A stretch of DNA of 64,000 nucleotides from Tenacibaculum sp. SG-28. GTDB lineage: Bacteria; Bacteroidota; Bacteroidia; Flavobacteriales; Flavobacteriaceae. The notes under the pieces are model-generated. The model did not search any database. It saw only the letters and a program-made list of their open reading frames with translations, and had not been told where the DNA came from. The number at the start of each line of letters is the position of its first letter. The first letter of the stretch is position 1. Positions 57,639 to 64,000 of this stretch are shown piece by piece. Both the position numbers and the translations under genes were made by a program. Location of the stretch: contig NZ_MQVY01000002.1 of assembly GCF_002954385.1 (NCBI RefSeq), positions 167,690 to 231,689 on the forward strand. Reading direction: 5' to 3'.

Positions 57639-57684
57639 AAAAGACTGTCTAAATCAGATTTATTAAGGTTTTAGACAGTCTTTT
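57639..57684 (-). terminator. Terminator of etfB-etfA
   Basis: A 15-bp perfect stem (AAAAGACTGTCTAAA / TTTAGACAGTCTTTT) with a 16-nt loop, followed on the minus strand by a T-run. It lies 75 bases past the etfA stop. The stem can also work in the other direction. Confidence 0.8.
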
Positions 57685-57758
57685 AAATCGGGCACAATTT
57701 ACTAAAAAATATGAGTTCTTTTCTAATTTCTTTGAAAAGAAAACGCAACCCAACACTT

Positions 57759-58712
57759 TTATGCTTGTTTAAATTCTTTAAGCTTCGCGATTAATTGGGG
57801 AACTACTTCAAAAGCATCTCCTACAATACCGTAATCTGCAGCTTTGAAGAATGGCGCATCAGGATCGGTATTAATAACTACCTTAACCTTAGATGCATTC
57901 ACACCAGCAAGATGCTGTATTGCTCCAGATATACCAACCGCAATGTACAAATTAGAAGCTACCGGCTTACCAGTTTGCCCTACGTGTTCGCTATGCGGTC
58001 TCCAACCTAAGTCTGAAACTGGTTTAGAACAAGCTGTAGCCGCTCCTAGAACACCCGCTAACTCCTCAATCATTCCCCAATTTTCAGGACCTTTTAAACC
58101 TCTTCCTCCTGAAACAACTACATCTGCATCGGCAATTGTTACGGTTCCTGAGGCTTTGTCAATCGCTTCGGATTGCACACCTAAATTTGGTAAGGCAGCT
58201 TCAAAACTCTCCACGCTTGCAGATCCCTGATTTTCGTGCGCTCCAAATGAATTTTTTGCAACACCCACAACTTTGATTTCTGTTGAAATTTCAGTGTTGT
58301 TAAACCCTTTATTTGAAAAAGCTTTTCGTTTAACCACAAACGGTGTCGTACTGCTTGGTAGTGCAACCACATTAGAAGCATATCCTGCGTCTAATCCAGC
58401 AGCAACTAATGGCGCTACTGTTAACCCGTCGATACTAGAATCAATTACGATCACTTTTGCTTCTTTTGCTGCAGCCACTTGTTGTATTATTGCAGCATAG
58501 GCTTTTGCATTAAAAGAACTTAAATCGTTTTTAACTTCAACTACAGCCTCTGCTCCGAAAGCGGCTAGCTCTGCGGCATCGGCTCCATTAATAGTTAGGG
58601 TAACTAAATTCAACCCTAACTGTTCTGCTACTTTTTTTCCGTATGATACAACTTCAAACGCTGTTTTTTTAAATTTTCCTTCCGATGAATCGGCAAAAAC
58701 TAATACAGACAT
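57759..58712 (-). CDS. etfA: Electron transfer flavoprotein, alpha subunit
   Basis: 317 residues. The ETF alpha/beta N-terminal domain is followed by the FAD-binding C-terminal domain with ADVVVSGGRGLKGPENW, SDLGWRPHSEHVGQTGKPV, YIAVGISGAIQHLAGVN and NTDPDAPFFKAADYGIVGDA. It accepts electrons from acyl-CoA dehydrogenases and passes them on to the quinone pool. It follows etfB by 92 bases. A strong palindrome lies upstream of etfB. Confidence 0.95.
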   Translation of the reverse strand: MSVLVFADSSEGKFKKTAFEVVSYGKKVAEQLGLNLVTLTINGADAAELAAFGAEAVVEVKNDLSSFNAKAYAAIIQQVAAAKEAKVIVIDSSIDGLTVAPLVAAGLDAGYASNVVALPSSTTPFVVKRKAFSNKGFNNTEISTEIKVVGVAKNSFGAHENQGSASVESFEAALPNLGVQSEAIDKASGTVTIADADVVVSGGRGLKGPENWGMIEELAGVLGAATACSKPVSDLGWRPHSEHVGQTGKPVASNLYIAVGISGAIQHLAGVNASKVKVVINTDPDAPFFKAADYGIVGDAFEVVPQLIAKLKEFKQA

Positions 58713-58804
58713 ATTTACTATTTTTTTGATGTAAGTTTTATAAAATTACTCCCATTTATGATTCGGTATCGCAACTATAAACTCACTTGTTTTACTTACT
58801 TTTT

Positions 58805-59545
58805 TTAAATTGCTTTTGCTTCGTTATGCAATAAACTAATTAGCTCATCCACATTGTCCACTAATTTTACAGCACCTTTTGGAGCTGGTTTCTCAAAAGA
58901 TTGTGAAACAGATCCAGTGGCAGCACCAGCTGGTTCTACAACAGTTAAAGGTTTTTTACGTGCCATCATAATACCCCTCATATTTGGTATACGAAGATCT
59001 TTTTCTTCAACAATCCCTTTTTGTCCTGCAACAACCATTGGTAAGGAAGAGGAAACTTTTTCTTCACCCCCGTCAATTTCTCGCTCTAAAGATACATTAG
59101 TACCTTCTACTTCCATTCCAACACAACCATTTACAAAATTAAAATCCAAAAGAGAAGCTAACATCCCAGGAACCATTTGTCCATTGTAGTCTGCAGATTC
59201 TTTCCCTGCTAAAACTAAGTCATACCCCCCGTTTTTTACAATCTCTGCTAACTCTTTTGCCACCATTAAACCATCTGTTGGAACCGCATTTACGCGTATT
59301 GCATTGTCTGCACCTATTGCCAAAGCCTTTCTCAATGTTGGCTCTGTTGAAGGATCTCCAACATTTACAACCGTTACAGAAGCTCCTTGCTTTTCTTTAA
59401 ACCACATTGCTCTAGTTAAACTAAACTCATCGTATGGGTTGATAACAAATTGTACTCCGTTTGTATCAAACTTGGTATTGTTATCCGAAAAATTAATTTT
59501 TGAAGTGGTATCAGGAACATGACTGATACATACTAATATTTTCAT
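58805..59545 (-). CDS. etfB: Electron transfer flavoprotein, beta subunit
   Basis: 246 residues. Conserved blocks are MKILVCISHVPDTTSKI, FVINPYDEFSLTRAM, LAGKESADYNGQMVPGMLASLL and GVEGT-type EREIDGGEEKVSSSLPMVVAGQKG, then RIPNMRGIMMARKKPL, the AMP-binding and dehydrogenase-recognition parts. It forms the ETF heterodimer with etfA. The start is 56 bases from a 28-nt dyad that is a likely operator. Confidence 0.95.
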   Translation of the reverse strand: MKILVCISHVPDTTSKINFSDNNTKFDTNGVQFVINPYDEFSLTRAMWFKEKQGASVTVVNVGDPSTEPTLRKALAIGADNAIRVNAVPTDGLMVAKELAEIVKNGGYDLVLAGKESADYNGQMVPGMLASLLDFNFVNGCVGMEVEGTNVSLEREIDGGEEKVSSSLPMVVAGQKGIVEEKDLRIPNMRGIMMARKKPLTVVEPAGAATGSVSQSFEKPAPKGAVKLVDNVDELISLLHNEAKAI

Positions 59546-59601
59546 ATATTGTTGTTTTAAAGAAACTTATTTTTTGAGCTACGAAGTTAAGACTTTTTTT
59601 C

Positions 59602-59629
59602 TAATTTACTATGCGTGCATAGTAAATTA
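59602..59629. promoter_or_regulatory. 28-nt dyad upstream of etfBA, candidate operator
   Basis: Two perfect 13-base arms (TAATTTACTATGC and its reverse complement) flank a central GT. A weak minus-strand -7 (TAACTTCG, 59583-59590) puts the dyad over the -33 region of etfB. The shape fits MarR- or TetR-type repressors of fatty-acid genes; the regulator is not in the window, so that is inference. Confidence 0.6.
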
Positions 59630-59886
59630 ATTACTTTTTTTACTGAAATTACGATAACAGTAAAATTTATGTTAAAAATTTAATACATACTCATAAATAA
59701 AGACTAGTAATCGTAAATACCACTACTAGTTACATAAAATAGTGCGTTATTGTAATTATTAATTTCTACACAATGAGATAATACATCTTTGCATAGCTCT
59801 CCTTCACTGCGCCACAGTAAGAAGCTTTTAATTGCTACAATCCTAGATTTAGTAAAAATCTACCTTTTAATTAGCACCAATTTTAC

Positions 59887-59894
59887 TATTTTTG
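59887..59894 (+). promoter_or_regulatory. -7 element of pdhB
   Basis: TATTTTTG fits TAnnTTTG and lies 31 bases before the pdhB start codon. The -33 position has only a weak CTTT match. Confidence 0.45.
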
Positions 59895-59925
59895 CACTCT
59901 TGATAAACAACTACTTTAAAATCAT

Positions 59926-60906
59926 ATGAAAACAGTTCAATTTAGAGAAGCCGTTTGCGAAGCAATGAGCGAGGAAATGCGTCGCGATGAAAGCATTTAC
60001 TTAATAGGTGAAGAGGTTGCCGAATACAATGGTGCCTACAAAGCTAGTAAAGGTATGCTAGACGAGTTTGGTGAGAAACGTGTTATTGACGCCCCTATTG
60101 CAGAATTAGGTTTTGGAGGGATTGCAGTAGGTTCAGCGATGAACGGCAATCGTCCTATTGTAGAATATATGACCTTCAACTTTTCTTTAGTTGGAATCGA
60201 CCAAATTATTAATAACGCCGCAAAAATAAGACAAATGAGCGGTGGTCAATTTAACTGTCCAATTGTATTTAGAGGACCTACGGCATCAGCAGGACAACTT
60301 GCCGCGACACATTCACAAGCATTCGAAAGTTGGTTTGCAAATTGCCCAGGTTTAAAAGTTATTGTTCCTTCCAATCCATACGACGCAAAAGGATTACTAA
60401 AAGCTGCTATTCGCGATGACGATCCGGTGATTTTTATGGAATCAGAACAGATGTATGGCGATAAAATGGAAATTCCGGAGGGAGAGTATATAATTCCTAT
60501 TGGAGTAGCAGATATTAAAAGAGAAGGTAAAGATGTAACTGTTGTTTCTTTTGGTAAAATTATCAAAGAAGCCTATAAAGCAGCTGATGTTCTTGCTGAG
60601 GAAGGAATTTCCGTTGAAATAATAGATTTGAGAACTGTAAGACCAATGGATCACAATGCAATCTTAGAATCTGTTAAAAAGACAAATAGATTAGTCGTTT
60701 TGGAGGAAGCATGGCCTTTTGGAAGTGTAGCGTCTGAAATAACATTTAGAATCCAAGAAGAAGCGTTTGATTATTTAGACGCTCCAATTAAGAGAATTAC
60801 AACTGCGGACACACCTGCACCGTATTCACCCGTTTTATTAGAAAAATGGTTACCAAATAGCAAGGATGTTATTTCCGCGGTAAAAGAGGTGATGTATCTA
60901 AAATAG
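59926..60906 (+). CDS. pdhB: Pyruvate dehydrogenase E1 component, beta subunit
   Basis: 326 residues. The transketolase-like fold has MKTVQFREAVCEAMSEEMRRD, LIGEEVAEYNGAYKASKGM, DAPIAELGFGGIAVGSAMNG and RGPTASAGQLAATHSQAFESWF. The C-terminal domain has VEIIDLRTVRPMD and VVLEEAWPFGSVASEI. A 2-oxoisovalerate dehydrogenase beta is the main alternative, but the E-x-x-x-x-NGAYK form and lone position fit Bacteroidota PdhB. The alpha subunit is not beside it. A strong terminator follows. Confidence 0.9.
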   Translation: MKTVQFREAVCEAMSEEMRRDESIYLIGEEVAEYNGAYKASKGMLDEFGEKRVIDAPIAELGFGGIAVGSAMNGNRPIVEYMTFNFSLVGIDQIINNAAKIRQMSGGQFNCPIVFRGPTASAGQLAATHSQAFESWFANCPGLKVIVPSNPYDAKGLLKAAIRDDDPVIFMESEQMYGDKMEIPEGEYIIPIGVADIKREGKDVTVVSFGKIIKEAYKAADVLAEEGISVEIIDLRTVRPMDHNAILESVKKTNRLVVLEEAWPFGSVASEITFRIQEEAFDYLDAPIKRITTADTPAPYSPVLLEKWLPNSKDVISAVKEVMYLK

Positions 60907-60927
60907 TAGAACTACTAAAATATCCTG

Positions 60928-60963
60928 AAAAGCCCATGTAGTCTCAAACTATATGGGCTTTTT
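60928..60963 (+). terminator. Terminator of pdhB
   Basis: A 14-bp stem, AAAAGCCCATGTAG against CTATATGGGCTTTT (one G-T pair), with a 7-nt loop and T tail, 22 bases past the stop codon. Confidence 0.9.
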
Positions 60964-61197
60964 AATGTGTAAATTACAACCGCATTGGTAGTAGTACTTT
61001 TACATTACCCTGTAGACCAGAAAATGCCCCACATTTACGCTTCACCATAACATCCAAAGACAAACATAAAAGCCCATAAATCGCATTCCTTAATAACTAT
61101 AACTTAACACTAAAAAAGTACTAATTATAGGCGAATTATGTTAAATTTTAGCTACTTTTGCAATCCGTTTTAAGAATTGAAGTTTTACGTTAAGAAT

Positions 61198-61724
61198 ATG
61201 ACAGCAAAAGAGAAAAAAACAGTAGATGTTTTAATAGAGATACCAAAAGGAAGTAGAAATAAGTATGAATACGATTTTGAATTGGGGAAAATTCGATTTG
61301 ATCGTATGTTATTTTCATCCATGATGTACCCGGGTGACTATGGGTTTATTCCAGAAACACTTGCTTTAGATGGGGATCCTTTAGACGTTTTAGTATTAGG
61401 AGCGGAACCTACGTTTCCAATGTGTGTTATGGAAGTAAAACCTATTGGTGTTTTTCACATGGCAGATGAAAAAGGGCCGGACGAAAAAATACTATGTGTA
61501 CCAGTTTCAGATCCTATCTGGAACAAGTATAACGACATTACGGATTTAAACCCGCACCGAAAAGAAGAAATTACGCATTTTTTCCAGGTATATAAAGACT
61601 TAGAAAAAAAGAAGTAGATGTTGGAGATTGGGGTGATGCCAATGAAGCATACGATATTCTTCAAAAATGCTTAGACCGATACGAAGCTAGCGAACACAAA
61701 AAGAATGCTAACTTTGTAATCTAA
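61198..61724 (+). CDS. ppa: Inorganic pyrophosphatase, frame broken by an apparent 1-nt deletion
   Basis: Family I enzyme hydrolysing PPi. The start is the ATG at 61198 (MTAKEKKTVDVLIEIPKGSRNKYEYDF). The active-site block DGDPLDVLVLG is intact, as are YPGDYGFIPETL and KYNDI. The first frame stops at 61617 after KDLEKKK. The family C-terminus (VDVGDWGDANEAYDILQKC to NANFVI) lies one frame over and ends at 61724. One missing A in the seven-A run 61604-61610 explains this; restored length is 175 residues, normal. A TACTTTTG -7 lies at 61153-61160. The gene is essential. Confidence 0.9.
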
Positions 61725-61794
61725 TAAGTAAAAAAGTTACCCTGTAAAAAATGTTTTTGGAATAAACAAAAGAAATTTTTTTTTAAAAGTCAAT

Positions 61795-61827
61795 TAAAAA
61801 AGCCTCTTTTAGTAAGAGGCTTTTTTT
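61795..61827. terminator. Bidirectional terminator between ppa and ahcY
   Basis: The stem AGCCTCTT/AAGAGGCT with a 5-nt loop is flanked by an A-run and a T-run, so it can end transcripts from both sides. It serves the convergent ppa (+) and ahcY (-). Confidence 0.9.
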
Positions 61828-61845
61828 ATACGTTCTAGAAAACTA

Positions 61846-63162
61846 CTAGTATCTGTAGTGTTCTGGCTTAAATGGTCCTTCTACGGTAACACCAATATAG
61901 TCTGCTTGCTCTTTACGTAGCTCTGTAAGTTCTACTCCAATTTTTGCCAAATGCAATTTAGCTACCTTTTCATCAAGGTGTTTTGGCAGCATATACACTT
62001 CATTTTTATAAGCATCTGCATTCGTCCATAATTCAATCTGGGCTAACGTTTGGTTTGTAAAAGAATTAGACATTACAAAACTTGGATGCCCGGTTGCACA
62101 TCCTAGATTTACCAGACGTCCTTCTGCTAGAATGATAATATCATTTCCGTTAACAGTATACTTATCTACCTGAGGTTTTATCTCCACTTTAGTACCGCCA
62201 TGATTATCGTTTAACCAAGCCATGTCAATTTCATTATCAAAATGACCGATATTACACACGATAGTTTTGTCTTTCATTGCTTCAAAGTGTTGCGAACGAA
62301 CAATATCTTTGTTTCCTGTAGTCGTTATAACAACATCAGCATTAGCGACTACCGATTCTAACCTCTTTACTTCAAAGCCATCCATTGCCGCTTGTAAGGC
62401 ACAAATTGGATCAATTTCTGTTACGGTTACAATACTACCAGCTCCTCTAAAAGAGGCTGCAGTTCCCTTACCAACATCACCATAACCACAAACCACAACA
62501 CGCTTTCCTGCCAACATTACATCCGTTGCTCTACGAATGGCATCTACTGCAGACTCTTTACATCCGTATTTATTATCAAACTTAGACTTGGTGACAGAAT
62601 CGTTAACATTGATTGCCGGCATTGGCAATGTTCCGTTTTTCATACGCTCGTACAAGCGATGTACACCGGTTGTTGTTTCTTCCGATAATCCTTTAATATC
62701 TCCTACTAAATGTGGGTATTTATCTAAAACCATATTGGTTAAGTCACCTCCATCGTCTAGAATCATATTCAAGGGTTTTTTGTCTTCACCAAAGAATAAG
62801 GTTTGCTCGATACACCAATCAAACTCCTCTTCATTCATTCCTTTCCAAGCATAAACAGCTGTTCCAGCGGCAGCGATTGCAGCGGCAGCTTGATCTTGGG
62901 TTGAAAAAATATTACAGGAACTCCAAGTTACCTCAGCACCAAGAGCTTGTAATGTTTCTATAAGTACCGCAGTTTGTATTGTCATGTGTAAACAACCAGC
63001 TATTCTAGCACCTTTCAAAGGTTGCTCCTCTTTATACTCTTCACGTAAGCTCATTAAACCTGGCATTTCAGCTTCGGCCAATTCAATCTCTTTCCTTCCC
63101 CAATCTGCCAAAGTGATATCTTTAACTTTAAAAGGAACGTATGTTGCTGTATTTGCACTCAT
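61846..63162 (-). CDS. ahcY: Adenosylhomocysteinase
   Basis: 438 residues. It splits S-adenosylhomocysteine to adenosine and homocysteine, closing the methyl cycle. Conserved blocks are [55 protein letters not shown], the NAD-binding [17 protein letters not shown] and the C-terminal [19 protein letters not shown] [17 protein letters not shown], ending KPEHYRY as usual. No riboswitch is seen in the 60 bases upstream. Divergent from the phosphopantetheinyl transferase gene. Confidence 0.97.
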   Translation of the reverse strand: MSANTATYVPFKVKDITLADWGRKEIELAEAEMPGLMSLREEYKEEQPLKGARIAGCLHMTIQTAVLIETLQALGAEVTWSSCNIFSTQDQAAAAIAAAGTAVYAWKGMNEEEFDWCIEQTLFFGEDKKPLNMILDDGGDLTNMVLDKYPHLVGDIKGLSEETTTGVHRLYERMKNGTLPMPAINVNDSVTKSKFDNKYGCKESAVDAIRRATDVMLAGKRVVVCGYGDVGKGTAASFRGAGSIVTVTEIDPICALQAAMDGFEVKRLESVVANADVVITTTGNKDIVRSQHFEAMKDKTIVCNIGHFDNEIDMAWLNDNHGGTKVEIKPQVDKYTVNGNDIIILAEGRLVNLGCATGHPSFVMSNSFTNQTLAQIELWTNADAYKNEVYMLPKHLDEKVAKLHLAKIGVELTELRKEQADYIGVTVEGPFKPEHYRY

Positions 63163-63223
63163 ATTTTTTGTATATTTATTATCAACTTTCGAACTGCAAA
63201 GTTACGGAATAACTTTTTAATTT

Positions 63224-63855
63224 ATGCCGCTATATAAAACTGTAACCGTTAATAAAAATACAAACTTTTGGTATGGAAAATTACAGAAACCTCAGAGGAA
63301 CTTTTTGAGGGTATTGTACTGACAGAGCAAAGTTTAAACAGGGTAAATAGCATGAAATCTGAACTGCATCAGAAAGGTTTTTTAAGCATTCGCCATTTGT
63401 TAAAATTAGCAGGTTATTCCGACGCAGATGTTGTATATGACACCTTCGGTAAACCGCACCTAAGCAACGGAAAATTTATTTCCATTACGCACTCTTTTGA
63501 ATATACGGGAATTATCATTTCTGAAGACAGTCCGGTTGGCATAGATATAGAGAAGCGCAGGGATAAAATAGTGAAAATCGCAAGGAAATTTACACCGCTT
63601 GAAGAGTATAAAACCATTGCCAATCACAGTGCATTAGTAAGTAAGTTAACTATTGTTTGGGGGGCAAAGGAAAGCTTGTATAAAATTTACGGAAAAAAAC
63701 AGTTACTTTTCAAAGAACACATATATATCGAAGACTTTGCTTTTAAAGATGAAAAAACAATAGGGACTATAAACTTCAACGGAACGAAATCATCGTATAC
63801 CATTCATTTCTTCGAATTTGACGATTTTACATGTGTCTACGGATATGCCGCCTAA
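63224..63855 (+). CDS. 4'-phosphopantetheinyl transferase superfamily protein, frame broken by an apparent 1-nt deletion
   Basis: The natural start is ATG at 63224 (MPLYKTVTVNKNTN), a family-like N-terminus. That frame fails after TN; the rest (LVWKITETSEELFEGI through SITHSFEYTGIII, PVGIDIEKRRDKIVKIARKF and TIVWGAKESLYKIYG) lies one frame over. One missing T in the four-T run 63266-63269 explains it; restored length is 210 residues. The ACPS-type magnesium motif GIDIE and WxxKESxYK are present. It attaches phosphopantetheine to carrier proteins. A late TTG start at 63268 is the alternative. Confidence 0.82.
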
Positions 63856-63965
63856 AAAGTTAGGTTTACATCGCACATAGTTTTTGTAATTTTATAAAAA
63901 TTAGTAGTAAATACCTAAGACATCTAAGATTAGAAACTATCTTTGTTTTTGGAAAACATAATTCG

Positions 63966-64000
63966 ATGCAAACCATGATAGATTTCTTATTCGGTCAGTA
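63966..64000 (+). CDS. Start of a probable PnuC-type nicotinamide mononucleotide transporter
   Basis: Only 11 residues are visible before the window ends: MQTMIDFLFGQY (start at 63966 or at Met4, 63975). The MIDFLF-x-QY opening is like flavobacterial PnuC transporters. A TATCTTTG -7 motif lies at 63938-63945. The call is weak because of length. Confidence 0.4.
   Translation, partial: MQTMIDFLFGQ

Larger units (their letters stand above)
59546..59925. other. Divergent promoter region of etfB and pdhB
   Basis: 380 bases without a gene between two divergent genes. It contains the dyad at 59602-59629 near etfB and the -7 element at 59887-59894 near pdhB. Nothing else is recognised. Confidence 0.6.

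Noticed and set aside
1..64000. CRISPR arrays, insertion sequences, prophage or defence islands
   Set aside because: No regularly spaced repeats, transposase, integrase or phage genes were seen on either strand.

Overview
The window is a chromosomal segment of a member of the Bacteroidota, almost certainly a marine-type Flavobacteriaceae. It is AT-rich and lacks Shine-Dalgarno sequences. Several upstream regions carry the Bacteroidota -7 motif TAnnTTTG, and the tRNA promoter is a full TTTG-N19-TAAATTTG match. Type IX secretion and gliding genes are present (PorP/SprF, an OmpA/PD40 protein, GldA, T9SS-type sorting tails). Other markers of the group are a DnaE fused to a proofreading exonuclease, a long-tailed S16 protein and a Porin_10 protein. 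No insertion sequence, prophage, CRISPR array or defence island is visible; most of the window is housekeeping.

Layout. 1-9.1 kb (minus strand) is a surface region. It holds the N-terminal 900 residues of a large secreted adhesin-like protein, a small lipoprotein/outer-membrane pair, and an OmpA/PD40 + PorP/SprF pair, separated by long gene-poor AT-rich stretches. 9.6-13.3 kb holds an S41 protease, dCMP deaminase, a HupE/UreJ membrane protein, an Lrp/AsnC regulator and a bacilliredoxin. 13.5-25.6 kb holds a TerB-DnaJ protein, a MOSC protein, GH3 + M23, an ECF sigma/anti-sigma-like/basic periplasmic protein cluster, nadD-gmk-yicC, a DMT exporter, and LysM and outer-membrane proteins. thiL (minus) diverges at 26.7 kb from a plus-strand operon of an anchor-B surface protein, a repeat lipoprotein, an MbnP-like lipoprotein and a diheme peroxidase. 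The Suf operon (A-type carrier, sufB, sufC, sufD) follows and faces sucB-sucA across two opposing terminators. Two identical tRNA-Asn genes come next, then a porin, rnhB, a nucleoid-associated protein, a PhnA-like protein, GNAT, rimM-rpsP, cspA, dnaE, gldA-folA, thyA, a broken nupC, a BFN nuclease, etfB-etfA, pdhB, ppa, ahcY, a phosphopantetheinyl transferase and the first codons of a probable pnuC.

The most striking sequence-level observation is that nine genes (yicC, gmk, an anchor-B protein, sufD, rnhB, dnaE, nupC, ppa and the phosphopantetheinyl transferase) each lose frame exactly once, always in the sense of one missing nucleotide and often in or beside a short homopolymer. Several of these genes are essential, so sequence error is the likeliest cause. 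nupC also has an in-frame TAA. The best regulatory finds are a 28-nt dyad upstream of etfBA, a 17-nt dyad over the -33 region of the Lrp gene, two 26-bp perfect palindromes with similar cores, and a hairpin in the rpsP leader. The most interesting gene set biochemically is the MbnP/diheme-enzyme pair at 29.7-31.5 kb.
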